Shown: one piece after another, positions 1 to 11,300 of the stretch
Layout of the letters: each line of letters begins with the position of its first letter
How positions within the stretch are numbered: position 1 is the first letter of the stretch
Origin: Plakobranchus ocellatus
Taxonomy: Eukaryota; Mollusca; Gastropoda; Plakobranchidae
Assembly: GCA_019648995.1 (NCBI GenBank)
Contig: BLXT01007159.1
Coordinates: 1,180,266-1,215,711, forward strand
Direction: 5' to 3'
Length of the DNA: 35,446 nucleotides
Notes under the pieces: generated by a model
Told to the model about the DNA's origin: nothing
Database searches by the model: none
Seen by the model: only the letters and a program-made list of their open reading frames with translations
Program-made: the position numbers and the translations under genes

Positions 1-135
1 CCGAGTAATATAATAGTAAAAAAAATAGTAATATTAACAACAAGAACAACAATAATACGAAGTGTCTAGATAGACCCCAATTGGGGACTACGTAGTCGTG
101 GTGGCTAGGTTCTCCCCAGAAATGTTATATTGTGA

Positions 136-405
136 CCTGTTGTTGGTGTCTTTGATGAAGAGGGTGCTGGTGTTTATATCCGTGATAAAGAGAGTGCTGG
201 TGTTGATGTCCCTATTGTAGAGAGTGCTGGTGTTTATGTCCCTGATCAAGAGAGTGCTGTTGATGTCCCTATTGTAGAGAGTGCTGGTGTTTATGTCCCT
301 GATAAAGAAAATGCTGGTGTTGATGTCCCTATTGTAGAGAGTGCTGTTGCTGGTATCCCTGATAGAGAGAGCGCTGTTGTTGGTGTCACTGATTCAAGCC
401 TGTGA
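136..405 (+). repeat. 10-codon tandem repeat in an open reading frame
   Basis: A 30-bp unit is repeated about eight times, and the whole tract stays open in one frame from just after a TGA at 133-135 to a TGA at 403-405 (89 codons, no ATG). The translated unit alternates between ESAGVDVPIV and ESAGVYVPDK, so the higher-order period is about 60 bp. One copy lacks a codon, giving a 27-bp unit, so the length change keeps the frame. Retention of frame and of a 10-residue periodic peptide suggests a protein-coding origin: an exon of an upstream gene or a decayed copy of one. No start codon or clear splice acceptor was found. I do not recognise the family. Confidence 0.6.
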
Positions 406-587
406 GAACAAAAGGTCGGCCAAAGGGCCAATGTCGCCCTGGCAGATTTCCCAAGAAAAAGAAGTTGGCTACAAATATTGTTTTTGGAGAGAATGCTATT
501 GTTGATTTGTGTACTTTGTGTACTTTGTGTGGTGTTTGTGGACACAATGGAGGTTGCAAGGGAGTTTTATGTGGATGGAATGATTGA
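402..587 (+). other. Open stretch with basic AT-hook-like peptide, possible pseudogene tail
   Basis: Immediately after the repeat frame ends, a different frame is open for 61 codons from a GTG to a TGA, with no ATG. It begins with a basic segment (RTKGRPKGQCRPGRFPKKKK) that resembles an AT-hook (GRPKG core), followed by a cysteine-rich tail with several CxxC pairs. The repeat frame and this frame overlap at 402-405. Read together they could be one decayed coding region with a frameshift, or chance. Confidence that this is expressed protein is low. Confidence 0.25.
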
Positions 588-1049
588 TTGGGTAGATGGT
601 GACTTCTGTAAACAGTGTTTCATTGTTAAACTTTCGCTCTGCCCCACGTCAGTACACGTGTAGATTTTTATAATGCGGTAAACGTTGGCATGTTATTGAT
701 GTATCTAATAAATTATGGCTGCATCTGTGAAACATCCCTATTAGTAACCTTTGTTGTAGTTAAAATAGTGATTTCACCTTTGAAATTTTGTTTCATTAAT
801 GATAAAGTATTATTAGAAGAACATGTAAATTTTGCTTATTTTGAGGGGAAAGTTATCACTAAATTATGTACAATGCGTTTATTTTATGATTAACACTTGT
901 GGTCTTAACAAAAAGATCGTTTACATTGACATGCTAACTTTTATTACAATAGTATTTCATTATGTCTTCTTTGTTATTAATTGTTTAATGCTATACGTAT
1001 CTAATTTGATGTAACATTATGTTCCATTCCTATTATATGTTCTATTTCA

Positions 1050-1050
<1 letters not shown>
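588..1050. other. AT-rich 5' flank, nothing recognised
   Basis: I see no gene, RNA or mobile-element signature here. The short open frames are T-rich and hydrophobic by composition and show no protein-like pattern. Confidence 0.5.

Positions 1051-1138
<88 letters not shown>
1051..1138. repeat. (TAA)n microsatellite
   Basis: About 29 uninterrupted TAA units follow a CAG and end in TTG. The tract is pure, so it is probably polymorphic. It reads as polyasparagine in one frame, but nothing supports translation. Confidence 0.97.
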
Positions 1139-1299
1139 TGCGGACGTAATCGCCTGTTATTCTGGACCAAAATTCTGGATCATAGCAGACAAACACCCAC
1201 TCTTTTAGAATTAGAGTTATCCAAGGTCCAGGCTTATTTTGATTTTGTTTTCTTATACCTTAGCACTAGACATCTAAATTTAGTTCTATTCTACTTTCT

Positions 1300-1643
1300 T
1301 TTCTTAGCTAGATTGGATCTCGATCTCGATGTAGCCTAGATCTAATATAGATTAGATGAAAGGATACACCAAATTAATCGAGTCTCGATCAAGATCTATA
1401 TCTAGATTCTGGATGTAGATCTAGATCCAGATTCTAGGTCTAGATTTTATACTCTAGCATCTCTGCAAACAGCTGTATAAAAGGACTATCAAGATAGCTG
1501 CCCTGTCAGGTTTGCTCACTTTCACCATATAATAAATAGGCCGACCTTAGGCCTGTTGGCTTATTTTCCCGAACAATCGGATAAACAGATCTAGAGTCTG
1601 ACCTTTTTTCCCCGAATACATCTAGATCCAAGATCTAAAGATC
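1300..1643. repeat. AGATCT/TCTAGA-rich low-complexity tract
   Basis: Palindromic hexamers of the AGATCT and TCTAGA type recur many times, for example around 1345, 1395-1445, 1585 and 1620-1643. Similar but sparser patches occur near 26190-26400 and 30300. The tract has no coding potential. It is the integration site of the element that starts at 1644. Confidence 0.7.
1476..1484 (+). promoter_or_regulatory. Candidate TATA box
   Basis: TATAAAAGG is a near-perfect TATA-box match, about 0.65 kb upstream of the splice acceptor of the first coding exon. A start site would be expected near 1505-1512. A strong donor-like GTGAGT lies at 1955-1960, so a non-coding first exon spliced to 2139 is possible, but that donor sits inside the transposon at 1644-1993. 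Chance matches are common in AT-rich DNA, so this is only a candidate. Confidence 0.25.
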
Positions 1644-1993
1644 GGTAAAAGTGCATGTTAGGTGCGTAAATCACTCACTGAGTATGAATACCGTGTTATC
1701 GTGTTCGACCGAGTACGAAAACTGTGCGTACATGGTCTTCGTTTTCCTGACCACTGCTTATCCCAATCCTGTTTATTTCCATTTATTTGAGAGCAAAGGG
1801 AAACCTCTGTGTAATATTTTCCTTGCCTCAAAGTTTCAAGCGCAAACATAATGGCTTACTCCAGAAAGAAATGAAGAGACAGAGATCGAAATTCTAAATG
1901 GTAGGCCTATAGACCTATTATCCAAAAACCGAGCATACACGGTATTCGTAATAGGTGAGTTAATAATTTACGCACCTAAAATGCACTTTTACC
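1644..1993. mobile_element. 350-bp non-autonomous DNA transposon (MITE-like) with 9-bp TSD
   Basis: The element begins GGTAAAAGTGCAT and ends with its inverse, ATGCACTTTTACC. The two ends align as imperfect terminal inverted repeats for roughly 50 bp, including matching blocks TTAGGTGCGTAAAT and GAATACCGTGT read inward from each end. It is flanked by a perfect 9-bp direct repeat CTAAAGATC at 1635-1643 and 1994-2002, the expected target-site duplication. No transposase is encoded inside, so it is non-autonomous. A 9-bp duplication fits Mutator-like elements best; hAT-like elements normally give 8 bp. The family name is an inference; the boundaries are seen directly. Confidence 0.85.
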
Positions 1994-2138
1994 CTAAAGA
2001 TCTCCAGGCAACTACTCCCTTTTGTCAATCTAAATCTAGTTTCAGTCAAGTATTTATTGTGGTCATCTAAAGAAAAACAGGCCAAGACTCCCTTTGGTTA
2101 CATCAGTCTTTGCCATTGAAGCTTTTCATTTATTTCAG

Positions 2139-2325
2139 GACTTCATCTATGGTATCTTTGACATCATAAGGGTAGCGAAATGTCTCACTACACTCCAGAA
2201 AATGGTCCAGCAGACTACTTTCCCCCTGTTGCAGCACTTTTCCAGGGAGGCCTAATTCCAAATTCTGCAGCTTTGCAAAGCTTGATTGCAGACATAGATG
2301 GGCAGCTGGATAATAATGCAAAACA
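2139..2325 (+). CDS. KIAA0825: KIAA0825 exon 1 (5' UTR 2139-2179, coding from 2180)
   Basis: An acceptor (TATTTCAG) precedes 2139, so at least one non-coding exon probably lies upstream. In the main frame a TGA precedes the ATG at 2180, which fixes the start. It encodes residues 1-48 and two bases of codon 49; the peptide ends ALQSLIADIDGQLDNNAK, matching the human N-terminal DID-containing helix. The donor is CA|GTAAGT, phase 2. The following intron (2326-3762) is AT-rich and holds a 136-bp tandem duplication. Confidence 0.85.
2149..2169 (+). promoter_or_regulatory. Six-codon upstream ORF
   Basis: An ATG at 2149 opens a minimal frame (MVSLTS, stop TAA at 2167-2169) that closes 10 nt before the main start codon at 2180. 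Its context is poor at -3 (T) but has G at +4. If the transcript contains 2139-2179 as 5' UTR, this ORF would be met first by scanning ribosomes and could damp translation of the main ORF. Confidence 0.45.
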
Positions 2326-5300
2326 GTAAGTAATTTCGTCTAAATGCAACAAATTTCAGAGTCTAAATAGGTAGAAAGTAATTTGACAATGCATTATACT
2401 GACTGGATGCTTGAATGTAGTTTTTGTCCAGTGCCATTAATTCTAAAATACAGTGATCTGTCTAACAGGAAACATTATTGCTATATGGGAAGCAAATATT
2501 ACTATGGCATATTCTTTAAAAGATTTAAATTTATAGAGAAATAATGACTTGAGTTTTAATCAAGCCAAATAATCTCACCTTATAGTAAAACACACACTAA
2601 ATAGCCAGTTAATCATGTTCAAACATTCCTTTTGTCACTTTTAATTTCAAATAAGAATGGTGCTGCTGATTGCCTTTATTAAAAAGGTAATTTTAAAGTT
2701 AAGGATGGATGAGCATAGGGACAAAACGAGATACAAAAAAAAATTGCACTTTAAGGAATCTGGCATTTGTGGAAAATGCATTTTTACATTACATGATGTG
2801 TTTGCATTTTTTTTATGATTGATACATTTTACCAGTACTTTTTGGTTGAAAAAAAATCGTCCATATTATAGTATTTTCCACTCCAGTAGTTTCTTTAATG
2901 TAGCACACCACGGACAGGGGATGTTCTGGCTTCATCAATAACATTTTTATTTGATTGATACATTTTACCAGTACTTCTTGGCTGAAAAAAAAAATCGTCC
3001 ACATTATAGTATTTTCCACTCCATTAGTTTTCTTTCTGTAATGTAGCACACCACTGACAGGGGATGTTCTGGCTTCATCAATAACATGTCTGAAACTCAT
3101 ATTTAACAATAGATTTTGAGGAAAACACACTATGCATTAACATGTGTCAAAGTAGTCTGTAGGAGAAATAGATGATATACCAAGTCTACAACAGCACAAT
3201 TGCAGACACAGGTTTTCTTTGTAAAACTTACTGCTTTCTTCGTCTTTTTTTGTTTATTCTATAACAAATCCTGCTCTAGACAATTTTAATGATCCAGTTG
3301 AATCTAATAATAGTTTTGAGAAGAGTGGTCTCTGCATTTTATTTTCCTTTTTGAAAATGTTAATGCTTTCAATTTTTCAATCTGCTTAAAGGACAAACTC
3401 TTAGTCTAAAATATTGAAGTCCGTTTTTATCTAAATAATACCATAGTCATATTGCTGATAGAATGTAATGTTTCTGCCAAAAAAATTTCATAACCAAAGA
3501 TCTTAAAAAATTTCAAGGATGCAATGTGTTTTATATGAAAGACCAGTATATAGCAAATTTATCTGAAACACTGATTTAAAAAATAAATGAAATTGAGTCA
3601 GAAAGAAAGCAGCACAAATATGTAAAACATTCAACTTTTTAAATCCAAAAGCTTAATTCATTATAATCTAATATTTAAGGTGGTTGAAGATTTAGCGTTC
3701 GAAGGAAAAAAGACTCCTGTCACAAAATGCTCTATGTCTTACCAAAAATATTTCTCTTTCAGGCTTGACAGTTGCTTACAATCAATTTTGAATGCAGCAA
3801 ACAATTTGCCCAGTTCTCGCACTTTCTCGACACCTAAGGATGCCCTTGGATATATCTGCAGTAGTCACACACTAGAGAAAGACACTTGTTATGACCCAGA
3901 TCAAGAAGAGGCTGTTGCTATTATCAAGGCATTGGTATGTACATAACATTAGAAAGCATACAAGCATAAACTAAGCTATTTGAAAAAAAGGAAGTGGTTT
4001 TGAAACTGTAAGCATTATCTGTGATATTAAGTGAATTTAAGAGACTAGGGAGCGAGACATGTGGCTGGTTTGGATACTTTGTACGTGTATGTGTTTTAGC
4101 TGAAATTGAGCCTCTTTTAGATACTATATAACTGACTATGACATCTTGCAAATTCCAATCCGTGGAAAACCAAAATTTTTTCATGTTTTTGTTTTTCTAA
4201 AGTTTTTTTTTTCGTGTAATTCTCAACAGTGTGATTCTTTAGAAAAAAATCCTGGCAGTGAGGAGGCGCTGTTACAGGAAATTCTCAATCTTGCATCAGA
4301 GGAGGGCTTGATCTTGCCATTACGATTGTCTCAGAACTCTGGAATGTGTCACTCTTCAGGATCACTTAATGTCCAGTTAGATACCATGGATCAGGTACTA
4401 TTTTATTTCTCATACAATTTTGTTGATTTATATTCTCTTTAGTGGGGAGCAGTGGCTCATCTGATAAGGCAGTTGGCTATCAAGTCAGAGGTCTAGGGTT
4501 GGAATCCCAGTCTGGGACAAATCAATTTATTCATGTCCACCCAGCAATAAATGGGTAGCTAGGTCTCTTAAGACCCTGTGAAAGTAAAAGCGATGAGGAA
4601 ACCAATGGCAAACTACCTCATAATGACGTATACCAAGAACAATCAGGACCCACTTTAGTTTACTTTTATATTCTCTTTACAGGTGGATTTTACTATCATG
4701 TTTTTCTCGTTTCTTTCATTTCAGTACAAGATATTGTATATATTCAAAATAGCCTCTGATTGTTTGATAGGTACAGTAGTATAAAAGTTTAATTTAAAAA
4801 CTTCTGATAGGTTTGGAATGTATTCTCTAAATGTGGCCCCCACCTATAGCAAATGAGCAATTGCCAAAAGGTGGACCCCCAAATTGGGTCACCTTTTTTA
4901 GTGCATTTTGAAAAAAAGAATCTTCAATTACAAAATGGAAAAGTCCAATTGAGTACCAATGAGGTAAATTTCATGAAGAGTTGGATAGCAGGAGTAGATC
5001 CATGTAAAAAAATTGGTCTGTGTCTTTTAATTTGGTATTGAATGAGTTTTATTTGTTGATGGGTGACCACTTTTTTTGGAGATTTTGTCATCAGAGTTAT
5101 GATCGAAACTTATTTGATCAATTTAGACAGCAAGGAAGCAACCAATACTGATTTTCTTAACATAAAGCAATACTTTGTACGCTATTGTACTGACAAAAGC
5201 AAAATTTATGTATTGTTCAGTTGAACTTTTTAAAAGAAGGCTCGTAGAAAATCTTTCGCCCATAACTATGATGACAACCCACGTTTTGGCAAACCCTCAA

Positions 5301-8300
5301 ATATGTGTCAAGAAAAGCTGAATGTTCAATCTACTAGGTTGCAATGCTATAAATAAGTAAAGATCATTTTGATCTTTGACAATGATTGCTTTGTAAAACT
5401 ATTTACTGCCAAAACCAGCTCTTGTCAGTGGGTCCAAATGGCTTTGTAGATTAAATTTGTAAATTTTTAAGAATCCTTGCAAAGTGTGGAATGTTGTTAG
5501 TTTCTTGTTGATATGGGTATTATAAGAATGTAATTATGTCTAAGGCAGCTTGAATTATTTACAGGTTCTTTTGTCTGTGTGTATCATTCCTTTAATTTTG
5601 ATTTGATTAGGCTTTTAATGTTATTGTTTTGTTTGTGTTTATTTGTTTCTCTCTTTTCATTTTTCAAGTTATCCTTATTTATTTCGAATGATACTTTTGC
5701 TTGAAAAATTTATTTTAGCTTTTTTCTCTTTGCGTTTTTTAAGGTTATATCTGGGAAATGGAGCAAGTTGACCGAAAGTCTACATAAACATGTTGTTTCT
5801 GAGCTTCTAAAGTTACCACCTCTGGGTCAAAACCAACGTTATCCTTGGGCTGTGATTGAAAGAAGACTGGAGCTTGTTGGAGGACTTCGCTCTCTTGTGT
5901 CAGATGATGAGGCCTGGATCACCTACAGAAACATTCGCGGCCAACAGCTGGAGGAATTATTTAACTCACTCTTGCCTGATAATGATTCCGAAAATGTGAA
6001 TTATAAAGAGTTTTGTTGCAACTGTGAAGCTGTAGTGGACAGAATTTCACAAATGATTGAGGAGGATTTCACTGTTCTCTGTACAGGCGTGTTCAAAAAG
6101 ACTGGGGGTAAGAAACATTTGTTGTTAACTCAAAATATATTTCTTTTCTCAAAATATTTTTCTTTAAAAATTAGAAAAAAATTAGGCTTTGAAAATTGAT
6201 CATAAAAGATAAAGGGGTTTGGAGCAAAAGTAAGTAATTTGCAAATGAAATAATGTTTTTGATGTCAGAATTAATTGTTGTAAAAAAATGTTAGATACAG
6301 GGCGGAATTTGTTTTGGTTGGTGGCACCTGATTTTTTTTTAAAATTTTTTTTTTTATTGCCTTTACATTGAATAATTTAGCTATCAGTACTTAAAAGAAA
6401 TTATTGAGAGAAAAGGTTGGAGAACAATGTGTGGAGTAGAAGTTAGCATTCAGGAAGCGCAGTTTGAATTAAATAAGGAGGGTATTATCATTTTCAATGC
6501 ACAATTGAAATTAAAGCTTTGGGAAATTGGAAGCAAAAATTGTACACACATGATGCATGTCTTCTTCACTTTGCAGGGGTGTATCGAATTCTTCATGACC
6601 TCTACCTAGATAAATATTCTGATGAGATGTCTTTACTGGTTGAGGAAATAGCAGATGACATTCGTGATTTTAATAAAAAAGTTGTGAAGGTTTCTAAAAG
6701 TGACCATGGATTGACACCATCGGATTCACCCAATGTTAACAAACCTCTCATGAAAGAGGGCAGAAGAGGAAGTTTTGGTGAGATGTTGTTTAGGGAAGAA
6801 GATCTAAGTAAGTTTCACTGGTATAAGTAGTTTGAAATTTTACTTTCGTGGCTATCAGCCCTCTCTGGTAAATAGAGTTTTTTCTCCCTGTATTTTGCTC
6901 TGATACTTGGCATCTAATTCTGTATTAAAAATTCTACTTTTCCATACTTCTAAATTAACTTACTAGCATTCTTAATAAAATGCAGTGAGAATGATTTTGT
7001 TTTTTGTTCACATCTTGATCCATGAAACAGGATTCTCATATAAATTTATATTTATTGTTAATGATTGGACAAAACATAATTGAATTAGTAACCTTTATTC
7101 ATTGCATACTTACAGGGTACAAAGAGGGCCAGCTTTTAATCTAAAATCTCTTTATTTCAAATATATATTTAAACGTTCATCACATTAGTGGCAACTGTGA
7201 AATTATTATTTATTTATCAAATAGTTTTTACCTGATTAACACAAATGGCTCAATATTAATGTAATGTAGTAATGGTAAAACAGTCAAGTTGTATTCTTTT
7301 GTGTACTCAATGTAGGCTGGAAAGTAATATTTGTTTGGTCGTACTTACTTCATGTTCTCCAACTTTAGTGCAAGAAATACACCAAAAATTGAAAAAAAAA
7401 AAGTGTATAGATTCATATACAATGCATTGCCTATTTTCATATCTAGTCCCTGTATGATCCAGCCGAACCAGTCAGAGATTCACTGGTCCACAAATGATGG
7501 CATCAGTAAAGAAATTGTCAAGTTGTTCTCTGCATAACAATCAAATACTGGCCTCCTCATCAGCAGCTTTTTCATTCTAATACGATTTTAGCTAGGCTAA
7601 AGTAAAGGCTGACAGCATAAGATCCTGACTTTGTGGAGGTTGCATTAGGATAGGAAACCTATATGTCTCAGACACTTTTGAGTCTGCTGTCTTATGTATG
7701 GCTATGTATTATGTATTAAAGTGCTGCAAAACTCATCTTTTTAAGGGTTAAAACATCTTGATCTTTAATCTAGCTCTCAGCTTAAATAAAGGTTTGCAGT
7801 ATTGCTCTTGATACATTTTTTCCTAACCTGAAATATCATGAACTATGCCCCTCTAGTTCTAGAAACATGTAAGTGATGCATGTAAATAATTTTGGTTCTG
7901 ATGGACAAAGGAGTTAAAAAACATCTATTCCAGTTTTTGTTACTCATTTGTGACAAATTTGCAAAGCAGTAGGCATTATTTTTCAGCACCTTATGACAAT
8001 GAAAAGAACAAACTTACTCTTTTCTTGATTTTATTGTCGTAAATGTGTTTCATATATATCATTTATCATATTTAATTGAAACATTTCACTATCTAATTTT
8101 AAGAATTACTTCTTTTGTTTTGCATTGCTTTGCTTTTTTTCCTCATCGTAAAATAATTGTTGCATTGAAATTTTAAAAATGTACTTTAATTTTTCTTCCA
8201 TTTATGGCTTTCCTACCTTTTTCTTCTCAGCGAATTCCTCAGAAACTTGGGCCTCAAAAACACCCAGTGGTTCTCAGAGTCTTGAAACCATGTTCCTGGC

Positions 8301-11300
8301 GTCTAGTTATAAAACTGATGACAAAAAATCTACACCTAGGCTTCAGGTATCTACCACCATCATATAGCTTTTGAATGCAATAATAATTTGATTTATATTT
8401 GAAACTGTCTAAGGTGGTAACATTTTTCATATTGATGCCAACTTCATTGAGTTACAGCTTTTTCTGTTCTTTTTTTGTCTGAAAATTGAAGTCTGTAATA
8501 TACTTTAACATTCTATGCTATTGGCAAACAAGTTGTATGTTTTTATTTCAAATCAGTACATTGCCTAAAGCAAGGATATGTACTTGAGGAACCCAACAGT
8601 GCTTAAATTTTTTAGCTTTTGATTTTATGGAAACAAGTCACTGATGTTTCTTTGCCTATTATTAATTATACTTTTAATGATCTTTTATGAATTGAAATTT
8701 ACCATTTCTGTTTTTTAAATAACCTAAAGATGTTATTATCCTTGGCTGCATGAAATACACTTTTTTGCATGTTTTTACCGAAGTCAAATACTCTCATGTG
8801 AATTACAACTTCCTGTGCGAAAGTTTGTATCATCTTGTTATTTCTTTCATCTGTAATGATAGAAACAGTCTAGTCTTGCCTTCCCCAAGGATTGCATCAC
8901 CTCATTGTGTAGTATTGCTTTGTCTTTGATGAAGCTGGAAGATTTCTTAGAGTTACTTACCAAAATGACATCATGGGATGTGACGGGGCTCCCCAATAAG
9001 AAAACCAAGAAAAAATCCAGCCTAAGAGGTAAGCATAAAAACCAACTGAACGCATAAATGGTGTAGTTTTTTATAGTTTCATAAAAATGTTTAATTTTTG
9101 TGAGGAATTTACTAGTGATATAAGCTTATTAGTTTTAAACTCATCTTTTTCACTTTATAGACGTATGGTAAAACAGTAGACCCTTTGTGTGCAACTGTAG
9201 GACATGATGCTTGCAAAGGTTTTAAATTGTATCCTAGACCAAAAAATGTTTTTTTTTTCATTTTTTATAAAGTGCCTAATTTTTTTTTTTTTGAATACAA
9301 CTTTCTCTTTTTTATACATAGGGGTACTGAAACCAAGCTCCAGCCCTGAGCTGAAACGTCATTCTCTTAACCTTGGAAGCAGCTTTAGCAGCAGTGACAC
9401 TCCCTATGAGGCTGTAAAGATAACGCCACCCTCTTCTGCCTCTGTTAAACAAACAGATGGTATACCAGCTCCTAAAGGTATAAAATCAAAATTAAAATTA
9501 TGTATTGTGTTATGGAAGTTGAAGTTGAAGAATAGTGGTATTTATCCAAGACTTTGATGATATTGAATAGTGTGACACATCTGAACTAAAAAAAAAAGGC
9601 AATGGACATTCTGCTTTGAATTTTTATCTGTAAACTTTATTCTTGGCTTTACACCTTTTTAACATCTGTTTTTGTCAGTCACAAGAATAGAATTACTCAT
9701 TTTTCGCAGTGGTGGAGCGTAGTCGATCAGAGGATCGTGTTAAGTGGGACTGGAGACTCATTTTTAAAAAGGTTGCTCCAGGCCTTGCTACAGCCTTGGA
9801 AGCGAAGCTTGACCACAGCCTCGGGGCATCACTTAATCAAGAAGCCAGCATGTGGGCTAAAGACCATTCTTTGCAAGTCTTGCCTGTGGAGTTTGTACAT
9901 GTCAATGATGGGCTGGATCATCCCAGGAAAGTATCAAAGGTTAGGCTGTTAGAGTTTTATGCTCTCTTCACACTTTACCTTTCCTCTCCATCCCTACAAA
10001 GACAAAAAGAAAAACAACAAAACAACCTAGATGACCAACATTAAATTCCATAACTCTCTCTTTTTTTTGTTTAAAAAAAAATTGTGGGGACAGTACTTAG
10101 ATTAAAACTCATGAAAATGATAGCTTGACTAAAGGCTAAGACAAACGCTAAGATAAGGGGCTTTAGGCTGATGCTTGCTTATGCAGCAGCAGTATGCTTT
10201 CATATCTGCTTCTCCAACTCTGCTAAGATTGAAATATTCTGTGATTTACCTCATCCATTGCAATGTGTTTATGATTTGTAATGACAATGATCTAAGTGCA
10301 TTAGTCAAATCTTATACAATTTAAATGATTTTTTTTTTTTCAATTTATTATTGAAAGGATACCAAGCAGTTCATCCAGGCAGTGGATGAATTACTCCCTT
10401 TGGCAAGAGCTGGTTTGGATGGATGCTTGATACCAGTCAGAATGGCTTTTATTGATTCCATTGGTATAGCCTTCAAAAACTTTCACCTTCATTGTGTATC
10501 GGTATGTATTTGATAATTATTAAATAAGTGCAACTGAGGCTATTTTTGTTAAGGATGTTTATTCATGTTGCTTTTGGGGATTGATATAAAAAAAAAAGAA
10601 AAAAAAAAGCTCTTGTGAATACTAAAGCTATTCAATAGATAAAATATATCATAACAAGCCTGCCGTTTAAAAAAAAAATCCTCTAATGTCTCTATTTGGG
10701 CAATTTTTATTGTAAAATTAACATGTACTGAATTGTTATTGAAGTCGAAAAAAAAACAAGTTTTGTTTTATGTTTCTATAATTGCTTAGTTGAGTAAGGA
10801 TGTGCCCCACAAAGCAAACCTGAAAGAGCTGTTGGTGATTATATCTAATGCCATGCACATCAAGAACTACCTGCATCATGTGGAGACTGTGCTGTCAGCT
10901 GAAGACAATGGGTATGTTGCTCCCACAAAAAGGTGGCTGAGATAAGTAAATTATAGTAATTAGTTCCATTATATTTCTATCTTCTTGTTCTCTTGTATTA
11001 CTATTTTGATGATATAAAAGATGATTGTATTTCAAATACCTTGCCATAGGTTGGAATGGATATATATTGCTTTCTTAGCTGAGTGGTCGTGAAGGTGGAC
11101 CTCTTTTAATTCCCAGTGAATGGAGCATAACTCTTTTTACCTGAGAAAAACTGTCTAAAATAATATTTATTGCATCTAAGTGTGTGAAAATGAACAAAGG
11201 TTAAAAAAAAAAAAAAAAGAAAAAAAGTCACATTGTGCATTGATATGTAACATAAAGGATTCAAAACACAGAAAAATGTTGTTTGGACATGTGGTTGAGG

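Noticed and set aside
1019-1339. Open frame with a long asparagine run
   Set aside because: It is the (TAA)n microsatellite read in one phase; flanking peptide shows no family pattern.
1955-2138. Intron of a 5' UTR exon using the GTGAGT in the transposon
   Set aside because: The donor is good, but there is no evidence for the exon, and the site lies in a mobile element; kept only as a hypothesis.
4442-4516. Possible tRNA gene
   Set aside because: A- and B-box-like sequences are present, but the B box has a mismatch, the 3' acceptor strand does not pair, and the unit continues into a SINE body with target-site duplication.
11072-11125. tRNA A-box-like patch (TAGCTGAGTGG) in intron 11
   Set aside because: No convincing B box at the right distance and no flanking duplication, so at best a degraded SINE scrap.
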